Notes under the pieces: model-generated
Told to the model about the DNA's origin: nothing
Seen by the model: the letters and a program-made list of their open reading frames with translations, nothing else
The model's database searches: none
NCBI RefSeq assembly: GCF_900543425.1
Contig: NZ_UQRQ01000010.1
Coordinates: 62,001 to 126,000, forward strand
Origin: an uncultured Sanguibacteroides sp.
GTDB taxonomy: Bacteria > Bacteroidota > Bacteroidia > Bacteroidales > Marinifilaceae
Direction: 5' to 3'
Length of the DNA: 64,000 nt
Part shown: one piece after another, positions 44,382-54,817 of the stretch
How positions within the stretch are numbered: the stretch's first letter is position 1
Layout: each line of letters starts with the position of its first letter
Position numbers and translations under genes: made by a program

Positions 44382-45959
44382 TTACATATCACGATCAAAC
44401 CAATACGCGACATATCCTCCCCATTTCCAACCGACTTGAACGATTCTTCCTAAATTAGAAACTTTCTCCAATATACCCTCTTTCGATGGATCATCGGCGG
44501 CTAATATTGCGGTTGTTTTAGCATCACAGATATACAAATCTCCATTGTCAAATCCGACACCGATCTCTTCACAACCGGGAGATTGTCCTATAGAGGAAAT
44601 TTGTCCGCCTTTGAAATCCGGATCAAGGCTAAAGTCCGCGTAAAGTTTGGTTTTTTTGGTACTGGAATCATAAAAATACAATTTCGTTCCTTCCCCAAAA
44701 TACAAATAAGGAAGCGTCCTCGATCTTAAAAAGATGGTATTATCCGTAATGTACTGGCTCCCGGCAAAAACTTCCTGCTTTGCGTCAATAAGGGTCAAAC
44801 TGGAAAACATATTCTGGAGGCCATAGGTTTGATACAAATATTCGCCGGTAGCCTCGTTTTTCAAAATATTCATAAAATTAGGCCCGTTAAACTGTCCGCA
44901 ATAGATTAACTTATATCCTCTCATATCATTTATATCTACGAAAGTAGCCGGGTCAAAATTATTCGTAATCGGGAAAATACGTCCGGTAAGCGAATTAGCA
45001 TACATTGAAGTTCCGGCCATGCAAGCCAGAAATCGATGATTTTTTCCATCGTACATATAGCCGAAATCAGTATTACTTGTCATTTCACAAACCTTTACAT
45101 CAAATACTTGGGAGATACCTGTACAAAGCGGAGCGGAAGCAAACAGATAATTATAAGGAGTCATATAAGCATTCTGCTTTTGTTTGGAATACACGTCTCC
45201 ATTACGACCCAACACGAAATCACAAAATCCGGCATATCTGGTAGCTACCGGTTCAAAACCTTCCTCCGGATATTCTCCGCCTATAAAATTGGCCGAGATC
45301 TCAAATCTTTTAGAAAAATCATTCCCATTCAAATACCAGCAACCACCATTCTGCTGCGTCAAAACAACATCCGCGGCAGCCCATTCTGTCGGTAATATAC
45401 TCACGTCAAGCGGTCCCGTCCCCAGTTCGTCCCCCGGAAACGCTTTCGCGTAAAGATCCTCATAAACGACATACTCGTATTTAGTCTTTCCGTCTTCGGT
45501 GTATTGATCTCTTCGAATAAAGGTCAGACTCGTCTTCTCGTTTTTGGCAGACAAAATCAAATAACCCGTTTTATAAGCAGAAGATGTCACAATGCTTGTT
45601 ACAAGCCTTGAAACAACTCCTGTCTCTTTTTCCGTAACAAACAGATAAACCGTCGTCGTCCCAAATTTTCCCGGAACAAACTTAAGATTTCGTTCCGTCG
45701 ATACGACACTCCCCTCGTATTCCCAACGGTATTCAAAAGCATTCTGCGTCGTATCCCGATCCGTATATTTCCATTTCAATTCGGGAAATATATAAACAGT
45801 ATCTCCAAGTACGACGGAAGTCTTCGATAAGGTATTATTAATATTCAAGCTCGTTATCTCGTTGTAATCAACAATATCGTAATGTCCTTTATCCTCATAG
45901 CAGGCACACATAAAAAACAGGCACGCCCACAAAGAAATTATTCCAATATATCTTTTCAT
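44382..45959 (-). CDS. PKD-like surface lipoprotein of the SusCD locus
   Basis: 525 residues. Signal peptide with lipobox FMCACYED (lipid Cys near 20). Immunoglobulin/PKD-like beta sandwich (FEYRWEYEGSVVSTERNLKFVPGKFG) at about 80-130, then a long beta-rich body without recognised catalytic motif. Lipoproteins in this position of Bacteroidota loci (SusE/F-like) sit on the cell surface and bind the locus's ligand. It is last of four genes after SusC, SusD and a DUF4843-like lipoprotein. Confidence 0.8.
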   Translation of the reverse strand: MKRYIGIISLWACLFFMCACYEDKGHYDIVDYNEITSLNINNTLSKTSVVLGDTVYIFPELKWKYTDRDTTQNAFEYRWEYEGSVVSTERNLKFVPGKFGTTTVYLFVTEKETGVVSRLVTSIVTSSAYKTGYLILSAKNEKTSLTFIRRDQYTEDGKTKYEYVVYEDLYAKAFPGDELGTGPLDVSILPTEWAAADVVLTQQNGGCWYLNGNDFSKRFEISANFIGGEYPEEGFEPVATRYAGFCDFVLGRNGDVYSKQKQNAYMTPYNYLFASAPLCTGISQVFDVKVCEMTSNTDFGYMYDGKNHRFLACMAGTSMYANSLTGRIFPITNNFDPATFVDINDMRGYKLIYCGQFNGPNFMNILKNEATGEYLYQTYGLQNMFSSLTLIDAKQEVFAGSQYITDNTIFLRSRTLPYLYFGEGTKLYFYDSSTKKTKLYADFSLDPDFKGGQISSIGQSPGCEEIGVGFDNGDLYICDAKTTAILAADDPSKEGILEKVSNLGRIVQVGWKWGGYVAYWFDRDM

Positions 45960-45976
45960 AATCGTATTCGTTATAA

Positions 45977-46684
45977 TTATCCACCTATATACGCAACTGT
46001 CATTTCTGTTCCATCCTCCTCGGTTACTTTCCTTCCCGCTTCTTTCTCTTTCTCCAAATAATTCCGCATAAGAATAGCTACACTTCGTAACTGGTCCACG
46101 TTACCCGGATCCAAATCGACAATTCCCGTTAATTCCATCATCAACCGATACTTCTTATCCGAATAAGAACCCAAGTATACCCACTCGATTTGAGTATCGA
46201 GCCACCAGTCCGGACGAATGAGCACATCCGAAATATAAATAATCGCTTCCCGGCAATCGGATTGTCCCAGTTTGAAATCCGACGTCTCTTCCAAACGTAT
46301 CGTTAAACGTTCGGCAACTTGCCCGATAGCCTTCGTCTTATGCACCGTTATCCAGCAAGTATCGATAACCTGTCCCGCTCTCAGGATGAATTTGTCCGGT
46401 AACGTGTAAGTTTCCGGCACCGCCGTCGTATACTCCTTCACGACCGAAATCTTATACTCCCGATCCCGGGTCTCCGGCATCCCTACAATTTCCACCACAA
46501 CAGGATATTCCAATGATTCTTTTGTCGGATAAGCCATAAAAGAGCAGGTAGAAGAGTCCGCAAAATATTTTGAGAACTGGATATAGTCCAAATCGTCATA
46601 CAACGCTATATCGTCTTCGGAACAGGACATTACCATTATTCCGAGAAGACAAAACCATATATAATAAATATATTTCCGTTTCAT
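45977..46684 (-). CDS. DUF4843-like lipoprotein
   Basis: 235 residues, lipobox VMSCSED (Cys near 21). YDDLDYIQFSKYFADSS near the start and a beta-rich body resemble DUF4843 lipoproteins that follow susD genes. Probably a surface accessory protein. 18 bp after susD. Confidence 0.8.
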   Translation of the reverse strand: MKRKYIYYIWFCLLGIMVMSCSEDDIALYDDLDYIQFSKYFADSSTCSFMAYPTKESLEYPVVVEIVGMPETRDREYKISVVKEYTTAVPETYTLPDKFILRAGQVIDTCWITVHKTKAIGQVAERLTIRLEETSDFKLGQSDCREAIIYISDVLIRPDWWLDTQIEWVYLGSYSDKKYRLMMELTGIVDLDPGNVDQLRSVAILMRNYLEKEKEAGRKVTEEDGTEMTVAYIGG

Positions 46685-46701
46685 AAATTACAATTTTATC
46701 G

Positions 46702-48192
46702 TTATTGGTATGATGTTTCACTATCCGGTAAGGGTATTGTCCATTGAGAAGCCGTCAACTCTATATTCGTATCCCCGTTATAAATACCCCTATTCAAACG
46801 TTTAAAGAAGAAAAACGTACGCCCCTCCGTTAAATTCTCCCGCACGACATCATTCACCAGTTTTTCTTTCAAATCTCCTGCCGAAATGGTCAACGGTATT
46901 TGGTTAAACTTAACTCCGCGCTTGGTCCGTAATGTGTTCAATAACTCAGCCGCATCAGAAACCTTACCCTGCTCTATCAGACACTCGATCAAAATATGAT
47001 ACATCTCGGAAAAACGAATAATAGGTAAAAGGGGACCCTCTATATCCGACCTTACGATACTACCGCTCGAGGTAACCGTCGGCCTTTGCCAGGTCAAATA
47101 CCTCCCGTCGTTATGTCTGTTATAAAATCCTTTATAACGGAAATCATCCAAGTCCTCTCCAAAAAGTTTATCGATATTCTTCATCAAAAGCCATTGATAA
47201 CTTGTACCAATGGCATTCTCCCAATTATCATAATTATCGTTATTAAAAAATGCCATATACAACTCCTCGTACCTTTTCACGTGCATGTCGATCAGGTTCG
47301 GGGCATTACCCTGGTTATCCTCAGGTGTCCACGCGAACCATCCGTGTTCATGAAATTGATAAGCCTCCAAAGCATTCGCGTAAGCTTGTTGGTAATCTCC
47401 CGCATATAAATACATCCTTGCCAAAAGTGCCGCTGCCGCAAAATAGTTCATGCGATGCCCCCGAAATCCCACAAAATTGTCAGGACCGGAACCTAATATG
47501 GTCAATTTTAACCGACTGGTTGAACTCCGGTTCCAACTACGGCAAAATACAGTATCGACTTTGGCTAACAACTTTTTAGCTGTTGTCATATCCGTAACGA
47601 TTAACTCCATGACTTTTTTCGCATCCAAGTGTTTCGGCTGATGATCCGGATAAACCGTCACGTAAGGGATCGCATTTCCCGTATAATTTGTCGCGGGAGC
47701 AGGCACGAAAAGACGGTATATATCAAAATGTACAAATGCGCGAAGTCCGTACATCTCTCCCAGGATCATATCTTTTTCCATCGCACCATATTCAAAGAAA
47801 GAGGAATCTTTCTTCTCTATCTCTTGAATAATATTATTACAACTGGCAATCACATTATAGCCCGTTGTCCAGATCTCCTCCGCAACCGTCTTACAAGAAC
47901 TACTTTTCCATTCATACTTAGCGTAATCTTCCCAGCCGAAAGGAAGCGATTCGTCGGCATAATTATGCCCCAAAACACTAATGAATCCCCAGGTTAAATT
48001 TTTACCGTACAAACTATTCGATGAAAGTGCCTTATAAACCCCGTTCACGGCAAGCCGGACACCACTTCCATCACTAAAAATTTCTTTCTGCAATATCTCA
48101 TCATCGGAAGAAACATCCAAGAAATCATCGCATGCCACCAACAGACTGATCGGTAACAATATCATTATCCATATTTTTCTCATAACATTCAA
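46702..48192 (-). CDS. SusD/RagB-family nutrient-binding lipoprotein
   Basis: 496 residues, lipobox LVACDDFLD (Cys near 20). SusD features: YALSSNSLYG-type start, EIWTTGYNVIASCNNIIQEI near 105, GEMYGLRAFVHFDIYRLF near 145, and MYHILIECLIEQGKVSDAAELLNTLRTKRGV (TPR-like) near 410. Lids the SusC channel at the cell surface and hands ligand to it. Three bp from susC. Confidence 0.93.
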   Translation of the reverse strand: MNVMRKIWIMILLPISLLVACDDFLDVSSDDEILQKEIFSDGSGVRLAVNGVYKALSSNSLYGKNLTWGFISVLGHNYADESLPFGWEDYAKYEWKSSSCKTVAEEIWTTGYNVIASCNNIIQEIEKKDSSFFEYGAMEKDMILGEMYGLRAFVHFDIYRLFVPAPATNYTGNAIPYVTVYPDHQPKHLDAKKVMELIVTDMTTAKKLLAKVDTVFCRSWNRSSTSRLKLTILGSGPDNFVGFRGHRMNYFAAAALLARMYLYAGDYQQAYANALEAYQFHEHGWFAWTPEDNQGNAPNLIDMHVKRYEELYMAFFNNDNYDNWENAIGTSYQWLLMKNIDKLFGEDLDDFRYKGFYNRHNDGRYLTWQRPTVTSSGSIVRSDIEGPLLPIIRFSEMYHILIECLIEQGKVSDAAELLNTLRTKRGVKFNQIPLTISAGDLKEKLVNDVVRENLTEGRTFFFFKRLNRGIYNGDTNIELTASQWTIPLPDSETSYQ

Positions 48193-48194
48193 TA

Positions 48195-51100
48195 TTAGAA
48201 ACTGGCGTTTAATGTTAAAGTAAAGGTTCTGGCAAACGGGTAATTTAGCCCCATCTCCCGCTTTATCGTAGACTTCGTTGCAATATCCTTCATATTGAAC
48301 TGCAACCTTAACGTACTCATCCTTATTTTCCTAACAAATTCAGAATCGAAGTCATAACCTAACGAAAGAGAGTTAAAAGTTACGAAACTGTTTTTTTGTA
48401 CAAACCGGGAGGTCGGTTGTGTCACCCGGTAACGATCTTGTATTGCTTTCAACGGTGTTCGGTCTCCCGGAATCTGCCATCTTTCCGTCAACACCCGCTC
48501 GTCGGCATTATACAACCTAAGATTCACGTTTTCCACGTTATCCACCAACGTTTGGTTATACGCGTCTCCGCCCCATTCGTAAAGGAAGGTCGTGTACAAG
48601 GTGAAACCTTTATAGCGTACGTTAAGGCCAAAAGACCCTTGCGCCCACGGTTCCGTATCTCCGATTTTTTGTTGTTCCGCCGATGACCAGTCATAAGTAA
48701 TCGTTCCGTCTCGCTTCACGTATATCTCTCTACCGTTGGCAGGATTGATCCCTAACGACTTCATACCATAAATAGCCGTCAACGAACTTCCTTCCTCGTA
48801 CTTCATAAACGGTTTGGAATATTCGGCATTCTGCTTCGCATAAAAAAGAATATCATTCAAATTCGTACTGGAGGTATTATAATACCCTCCGTAATACTCA
48901 TCAATCCGTTCGTTATACTGCTTCAAGGACTCGGAAATTTTCAGTATCTCGTTTTTATTATGAGCTAAATTTCCAAAAACCATAATATCCAAATCTTTGG
49001 AAGTATACGCCCGGACATTCAAATCCAATTCGAATCCCTTGTTCAGAATCTGACCGATATTATCCGTGTATTTTGAAAAACCGGAAGAAGAAGGTAATGA
49101 TACCTCCGTGATCAAATCCATCGTTTTCTTATAATAGTAATCAGCCTTCAACGTGAATAAATTCTTAAACATGGCTAATTCTCCACGCAAATTCCAGGTT
49201 CGTTGCCTTTCCCAGGTCAAATTCTCGTTCCCCATATAAATCAAATTTGCCCCGATTCCCGTAGGATACCAATCATCCAACTGCATTTTGAATGTATTTC
49301 TGGCCACATAAGGACTAAACTCCGTCTTTCCTGTCTCTCCCACGTTTCCCGTAATTTTCAACAAATCGATAACGTTTGCTTTCTTGACAAAATCATAATT
49401 ATGTAAATTAAGTCCCACCCCGACAGACCAGAAAGAAGACCATTTTCGATCCGAACCGAACTCTGAAGAGCCATCGAAACGGGCCGAAAGATCAAACAGG
49501 TATATATTATTGAAACTATAATTAAGCATTAAAAAAGAACCGAATAACCGGGTTTTATTATCCGTAAAAGAGGGCTTCGTTTTAATCTCATAAGCATATG
49601 CCGGAGAGTGGCGTTCGGCATCCGGGAATCCCCGGTATTGAGAATACATGTACTTGTAATTCGTTGAAACTGCGTTTATTCCAATCGAAAAATTCACATT
49701 GTGCTTTCCCAATGTTCTGTTGTAAGCGGCAAATACATTCACGTTCCAATTGGTAGTCGTCGTTTCGCTCAAGGTTAACTCTCCCTTTGCAAACAAGTCG
49801 TTTTCTTGAGAAAAAGTATTGGACCGCGGATCTATAAATCTCTTGGTATCGGCATCCTTATAGCTGAAAGCAAATTGTCCTTTAATCAATAAATAGTCTC
49901 CCGCGTACCATATTAATGATAAATTATCCATAATCTCCTTGTATCCGTCCTTGCTGATATTCCCCAATTGTGCCTCATACAACGGATTATTTTCCGTGTT
50001 TGCAATAGAATTTATCGTTTTCAGATACTCTCCCGTTTCCGGATCGCACCATAAGGCATAAGGTTGCTTTCTCGTGTATTCGCTAAAAGAACCATAAGGC
50101 GAATTTTTAGCATTTACAGCATCGTATGATATCTGATTTCGGACTTGTAAACCGCGATAACGATAATCCAGAGTCATTCCCACTCCCATCCGGTTTCGAT
50201 AGGACTTTTTCATTACACCGTTTTGATCGTCATAACGCAATTCTATGCCAAAACGAATATCCTCCGTTCCACCCTCCACATAGATACTGTGCTTATGATT
50301 GAACATCGTCGATAAAGGTTTCGAAAGCCAATAATTATCAACACCGATCAATATGTTATTTTTCTTTTGCAAATACTCCCAGGTCAAAGATTGAAGTTCC
50401 TGATCATAAGAGATCGGAGTAAATTGATCGGATGCCAAATACTGATAAGGAACAAACAAATCCGATGCAACTTCGGCCTCTAATTTCTCTCTGGAATTCA
50501 TCATATGATAACTCGACAGATCCGGTGTTGTTATTGCAAAATTTCCACTATAACTAACCATCAACTGTCCGGGTTTCGGCGCAAGCGTTTCGATAACAAT
50601 AACCCCGTTAGACGCCCGGGAACCGTATATAGCCGTGGCGGCAGCATCCTTCAATATCGTAATATCCTTGATTCGGTTAAGGTCGAAATCATATATCTTT
50701 TCGACACTCACCTCAAACCCATCCAAAATAAAAATAGGCGTGTTCGGATTATTCGTTAAAGCGAATTGGGACACATCCTCTGCTTGTAAGGCATCCAACT
50801 CTTTTACACTATTTATTCCGGAACGCCCCCGCACGTAAAATTCAGGCAACGTATTAGGATCGGCTCCCATCAAATTATTCTTCATAATACGTAAAGAGGG
50901 ATCGAAAACCTGTAATGCATCGATAATATTTCCCGTGGCCACCTTAAGAATATCTTCCCGCTTTACTTGTGTCGCGGAACCCGTAAAATTCGATTTTTTG
51001 ATATAAGCGTATCCCGTTACGACAACATCCTCCAACAACACCTCATCTTCCTTCATTACGATCTTCAAATCCTTCTGAACCTCGCCCGTTTTCAACTTTT

Positions 51101-51677
51101 CAATCTTCACGTATTGAGTTTCCATCCCCACGAAAGTAAACACAAGCGTGGCCGTATCCCGGGGAATGGCAAGCTTAAAGAAACCGTTTTTATTCGTGGC
51201 CACACCAAGGGTCGTTCCTTTTATTATCACGGTTACTCCCGGTAAAGCAATGCCATTGACATCCCGAACCGTACCTTGAACCGTTCTGATCGAATCTTTT
51301 TTGACCTCATCATCCCGTACTCGAGGTACGATATAGATCACGTTGTCCTCGAAAAAATACTGCAAGGAAGTATTCTTAAAAACCCGGTCCAATACCTCCT
51401 CTACCGTAATTTTATCCTCCTTAATATCAAAACGAGCCAATTTTGCCACATGCTCTTCGTTATAAACAAAACGCAATTCTGTCTGTCTGCGAATCTCTTT
51501 AAACAAAGCATTCACGTTAGCACGATGCAAATTCAGGGATACGATTTGCTTTTGCGAGTAAGTGTTTGCCGAGGCGCAACACATAAAAGCAAACATGAAA
51601 ATCGAGAATAACTTCATAACTTTTAAAATTTTCATTCTTTTTAACTCCCATAGAGCAAAAATCCAACTACATTTCAT
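48195..51677 (-). CDS. SusC/RagA-family TonB-dependent transporter with STN domain
   Basis: 1160 residues. Order: signal peptide (MKLFSIFMFAFMCCASANTYS), secretin/TonB short N-terminal domain (about 50-100: VNALFKEIRRQTELRFVYNE), carboxypeptidase-regulatory-like domain (about 130-215: VQGTVRDVNGIALPGVTVII), TonB plug (YGSRASNGVIVIETL near 345) and a 22-strand barrel ending in aromatic F (TLTLNASF). An STN domain goes with regulation through a FecR/ECF sigma pair. An in-frame ATG at 51635 is an alternative start. Confidence 0.94.
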   Translation of the reverse strand: MKCSWIFALWELKRMKILKVMKLFSIFMFAFMCCASANTYSQKQIVSLNLHRANVNALFKEIRRQTELRFVYNEEHVAKLARFDIKEDKITVEEVLDRVFKNTSLQYFFEDNVIYIVPRVRDDEVKKDSIRTVQGTVRDVNGIALPGVTVIIKGTTLGVATNKNGFFKLAIPRDTATLVFTFVGMETQYVKIEKLKTGEVQKDLKIVMKEDEVLLEDVVVTGYAYIKKSNFTGSATQVKREDILKVATGNIIDALQVFDPSLRIMKNNLMGADPNTLPEFYVRGRSGINSVKELDALQAEDVSQFALTNNPNTPIFILDGFEVSVEKIYDFDLNRIKDITILKDAAATAIYGSRASNGVIVIETLAPKPGQLMVSYSGNFAITTPDLSSYHMMNSREKLEAEVASDLFVPYQYLASDQFTPISYDQELQSLTWEYLQKKNNILIGVDNYWLSKPLSTMFNHKHSIYVEGGTEDIRFGIELRYDDQNGVMKKSYRNRMGVGMTLDYRYRGLQVRNQISYDAVNAKNSPYGSFSEYTRKQPYALWCDPETGEYLKTINSIANTENNPLYEAQLGNISKDGYKEIMDNLSLIWYAGDYLLIKGQFAFSYKDADTKRFIDPRSNTFSQENDLFAKGELTLSETTTTNWNVNVFAAYNRTLGKHNVNFSIGINAVSTNYKYMYSQYRGFPDAERHSPAYAYEIKTKPSFTDNKTRLFGSFLMLNYSFNNIYLFDLSARFDGSSEFGSDRKWSSFWSVGVGLNLHNYDFVKKANVIDLLKITGNVGETGKTEFSPYVARNTFKMQLDDWYPTGIGANLIYMGNENLTWERQRTWNLRGELAMFKNLFTLKADYYYKKTMDLITEVSLPSSSGFSKYTDNIGQILNKGFELDLNVRAYTSKDLDIMVFGNLAHNKNEILKISESLKQYNERIDEYYGGYYNTSSTNLNDILFYAKQNAEYSKPFMKYEEGSSLTAIYGMKSLGINPANGREIYVKRDGTITYDWSSAEQQKIGDTEPWAQGSFGLNVRYKGFTLYTTFLYEWGGDAYNQTLVDNVENVNLRLYNADERVLTERWQIPGDRTPLKAIQDRYRVTQPTSRFVQKNSFVTFNSLSLGYDFDSEFVRKIRMSTLRLQFNMKDIATKSTIKREMGLNYPFARTFTLTLNASF

Positions 51678-51750
51678 AAATTTGTATTTGAAAGTTCAAC
51701 AATAGAACAGACGCCAACCATCAGTTGGCCTTGTTCTTTTTGACTACTAC

Positions 51751-51780
51751 GAGATGAAGATGTGCCACCATCTTCATCTC
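51751..51780 (-). promoter_or_regulatory. Intercistronic hairpin between FecR and susC
   Basis: GAGATGAAGATG (51751-51762) pairs perfectly with CATCTTCATCTC (51769-51780), directly after the FecR stop. No T run follows on the minus strand. It may partly end transcription or protect the upstream RNA, uncoupling FecR from SusC levels. A second small palindrome (CCAAC...GTTGG) lies near 51720. Confidence 0.55.
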
Positions 51781-51781
51781 T

Positions 51782-52924
51782 TTATTTATAATTAACAACG
51801 ATCGTTTTTCCTTTAATTTCAAACTTCACATCGGAAATCTGTTCGAAAAAATAGAGTAAATTCTGGATATCTTTATAACGAACCATATCTCCGGAAAGAC
51901 GCACCTTCCGAACTTTATCATTGGCGTAAAGAACATCCACGTCATACCATAACGCCAACTTATTCATAATATTCTCCAATGACTCGTTATTAAACACAAA
52001 GTTCCCGTCTTTCCAAGCCACGTAAGAGGCCATGTCATCGACCTTTTCAACGGTTACGGAATGTTGCTTTTCATCGTAAACTATCTTTTGGTTCGGAAAT
52101 AACATCGTTTCCCGGCCATTGACAATAACCCCGACACGCCCCTCTTCCAAGACGGTCTCGACAATATCTTTCTTCTGGTTACTTACATTAAACTTTGTAC
52201 CGTACACCTTCACGGCGACTCGGTCCACATTCACGATAAAGGGACACTTTTCATCTTTCGCCACATCGAAATAAGCTTCTCCCCTTAACGAAACCATTCG
52301 TTCTCCATCGGTAAACCGTACCGGATAACTGATTTCGGAATCAGAATTCAACCAAACCTTTGTCCCGTCACTAAGGGTCATTTTATATTCTCCCCCCCGC
52401 GGAACCTTAATCCGATGAATGATTTTATTCGTATCCCCCGTCACGATATCATAAGACATACCTTCTTGTTCGTCCACCTGTATGACAACCCCGTCCTTAC
52501 GCAACTCTTGCGTCATCTTCGTCAACGGAATCGTCTCTCCCGATACTAAATACAATAAAGCTTTGGTCTCCCCCGGATGAATAGATACGGCTTGTCTGTC
52601 TGACTTCAATTCGTCTCCCGTACCCACAAACAGCCAATATCCGATACCAACCCCAAACAATAAAACAAACATAGCCGCCACGGTGAATAAACGACGAATA
52701 TATAATCGACGTCTTATCTGTTTCTGGATCTCCTTAAAATTACCCTGAATAAATTCAGCCCGATTTCCCCAGCGTGTTTGAAAGTGTATCCGCTGAAACC
52801 GTTGAAAATAACGTCGATTTTTTTCATTAGCAACCGCCCAGGCTTCCACTTCCCTCCGCTCTTCTTCCGTCAATTCACCCAGAAAATAATCCAACAACTT
52901 AAAATCTATATCCCCGTTATTCAT
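51782..52924 (-). CDS. FecR-type anti-sigma factor without a neighbouring sigma gene
   Basis: 380 residues. Cytoplasmic N-terminus (LLDYFLGELTEEERREVEAW), one membrane segment (about 77-97, FTVAAMFVLLFGVGIGYWLF), FecR domain (about 165-260: RIKVPRGGEYKMTLSDGTKVWL, LRGEAYFDVAKDE) and C-terminal DUF4974 (SLENIMNKLALWYDVDV). It should hold an ECF sigma and release it when SusC (48195) reports ligand. The sigma gene that normally comes directly before is absent. Confidence 0.93.
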   Translation of the reverse strand: MNNGDIDFKLLDYFLGELTEEERREVEAWAVANEKNRRYFQRFQRIHFQTRWGNRAEFIQGNFKEIQKQIRRRLYIRRLFTVAAMFVLLFGVGIGYWLFVGTGDELKSDRQAVSIHPGETKALLYLVSGETIPLTKMTQELRKDGVVIQVDEQEGMSYDIVTGDTNKIIHRIKVPRGGEYKMTLSDGTKVWLNSDSEISYPVRFTDGERMVSLRGEAYFDVAKDEKCPFIVNVDRVAVKVYGTKFNVSNQKKDIVETVLEEGRVGVIVNGRETMLFPNQKIVYDEKQHSVTVEKVDDMASYVAWKDGNFVFNNESLENIMNKLALWYDVDVLYANDKVRKVRLSGDMVRYKDIQNLLYFFEQISDVKFEIKGKTIVVNYK

Positions 52925-53123
52925 TATCTTTAATATTTATATTCGATTATAATACAGGAAGATTCCCAAAACGGTTGAATAGATTTATCAACTTTTTTAT
53001 AAAAAAGAATAAAGTTTAATACCACATATCTTTTATCTGTTTTATCAAAGAGCTGTACGCATTTTATTGATAAGAATATAAAAAAATGATACGTAATTTT
53101 TTAACCATCAAAATAAAGCAGAT

Positions 53124-54152
53124 ATGAAACGAATATTATTTTTAACAACGGCCATGTTTATGACCTTCGGTACAAGCGTTTCTTTCGCACAGGCTGACGC
53201 CAATAACTTTTACAAAAGCGATACGGTAGACATCCGGAAAGTATCCTTCTCCAACCAGTACAAAATGAAAGTGGCCGGAAACCTTTTTCTGCCCGGAAAC
53301 ATGAAAAAGGGAGAAAAATACCCCGCGATCATTGTCGGACATCCGATGGGAGCCGTTAAAGAGCAAAGCGCAAACCTATACGCCACAAAGATGGCCGAGC
53401 GTGGTTTCGTCACGTTGTCCATCGACCTATCCTTCTGGGGGGAAAGTGAAGGAACACCGCGTAATGCTGTCTTACCGGAAGTCTACGCGGAAGATTTCAG
53501 TGCGGCCGTCGATTTTCTCGGCACGCAACCGTTTATTGACCGGAACCGTATCGGTGTAATCGGAATTTGCGGTAGCGGAAGTTTTGCCATCAGCGCGGCA
53601 AAGATCGATCCCCGCCTGAAAGCCATCGCCACGGTAAGTATGTACGATATGGGAGCGGCTAATCGCAATGGACTGAAACAGGCGCTGACGTTGGAACAAC
53701 GGAAACAAATCATAGCAGAAGCCGCAGAGCAGCGTTACGCCGAATTTTTAGGGCAAGAAGTTAAATATACCGGAGGTACCGTGCACGAACTGACAGAACA
53801 GTCTACCCCGATAGAACGTGAATTTTACGAATACTACCGTACGTCGCGCGGGGAAGTTACCCCCAAAGGGGCAACACCTTTAACGACCACACACCCGACA
53901 CTCGCAAGCAACGTGAAATTTATGAATTTCTATCCTTTTGCCGATATAGAAACCATCTCACCGCGTCCCATGCTTTTTATCACCGGAGAAAATGCCCATT
54001 CGCGTGAATTTAGCGAGGATGCCTACAAACGGGCAGCCGAACCAAAAGAGCTTTATATTGTTCCGGGTGCGGGACACGTGGACCTATACGATCGTACGAG
54101 CCTTATTCCGTTCGACAAGCTGGAATCTTTTTTCAAAAAAAGCCTGAAATAA
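53124..54152 (+). CDS. Secreted alpha/beta hydrolase
   Basis: 342 residues, signal peptide to about SFA-Q (residue 23). Alpha/beta-hydrolase core: PAIIVGHPMGAVKEQ near 66, IDLSFWGESEGTPR near 100, nucleophile elbow GICGSGS near 148 (G-x-C-x-S variant), then acid (FITGENAHS) and His (VPGAGHVDLYD). Dienelactone-hydrolase/acetyl-xylan-esterase-like. Substrate unknown. Divergent from FecR and 25 bp before a cyclophilin-like lipoprotein gene. Confidence 0.88.
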   Translation: MKRILFLTTAMFMTFGTSVSFAQADANNFYKSDTVDIRKVSFSNQYKMKVAGNLFLPGNMKKGEKYPAIIVGHPMGAVKEQSANLYATKMAERGFVTLSIDLSFWGESEGTPRNAVLPEVYAEDFSAAVDFLGTQPFIDRNRIGVIGICGSGSFAISAAKIDPRLKAIATVSMYDMGAANRNGLKQALTLEQRKQIIAEAAEQRYAEFLGQEVKYTGGTVHELTEQSTPIEREFYEYYRTSRGEVTPKGATPLTTTHPTLASNVKFMNFYPFADIETISPRPMLFITGENAHSREFSEDAYKRAAEPKELYIVPGAGHVDLYDRTSLIPFDKLESFFKKSLK

Positions 54153-54177
54153 AGTCGATCACGAAGAAAAACAAAAA

Positions 54178-54750
54178 GTGAAAAAGTTATTACATGTATA
54201 TTTTATCGGGAGTAAACCTTTATTTATCCTCGCATTGATTTTGCAGACATTTTTCATAACTGCCGCATCCTGTAATCCGGACGGACAGAAATGGACACCA
54301 CCGGGAGAACAACCTACTCAACCGAAAGTTCCCGACAATGAAAAGAGTGATGATGATGAAAATAATAACGAGATTGAAACGAACAAAATAACAATCAGAG
54401 TCGGTAACAGCTCCTTCTCCGCCACATTGGAGGATAATGCAACAGCAAAAGCCTTCAAAAAACGATTACCGTTGACAATCGAAATGTCCGAAATGAACGG
54501 TAACGAAAAATACTACTATTTACCGGAAAGCCTGCCGACCTCTGCAATCTCTCCCGGTACGATCCGTGAAGGCGATTTAATGCTCTATGGCTCCGATTGT
54601 CTTGTAGTATTCTACAAAACCTTCCAAACCTCTTATCGATACACTCGCATAGGAAAAATAGATTCACCCACAGAATTAGCAACGGCACTCGGTAAAGGCA
54701 ACGTGACTATAACCTTCGAAATAGCCGCATCCCAAAGCGAACCGATGTAG
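54178..54750 (+). CDS. Cyclophilin-like-fold lipoprotein
   Basis: 190 residues with a GTG start at 54178. Lipoprotein-type leader (FFITAASCNPD, Cys near 32), then a linker rich in P and acidic residues. Domain from about 70: ITIRVGNSSFSATLEDNATA, AFKKRLPLTIEMSEMNGNE, PGTIREGDLMLYGSDCLVVFY; this is the cyclophilin-like (TM1367-like) fold. Such domains occur in secreted proteins of unclear activity. In an operon with the hydrolase. Confidence 0.8.
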   Translation: MKKLLHVYFIGSKPLFILALILQTFFITAASCNPDGQKWTPPGEQPTQPKVPDNEKSDDDENNNEIETNKITIRVGNSSFSATLEDNATAKAFKKRLPLTIEMSEMNGNEKYYYLPESLPTSAISPGTIREGDLMLYGSDCLVVFYKTFQTSYRYTRIGKIDSPTELATALGKGNVTITFEIAASQSEPM

Positions 54751-54785
54751 CACGGCATACCGTAATTTTGACTTTCCGATAAGAA

Positions 54786-54816
54786 GAGACAGGAGCATGA
54801 AAAACTCCTGTCTCCT
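54786..54816 (+). terminator. Hairpin after the hydrolase operon
   Basis: GAGACAGGAG and CTCCTGTCTC pair perfectly around a 9-nt loop, about 35 bp after the stop. The T tract is weak on the plus strand. Confidence 0.65.
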
Positions 54817-54817
54817 C

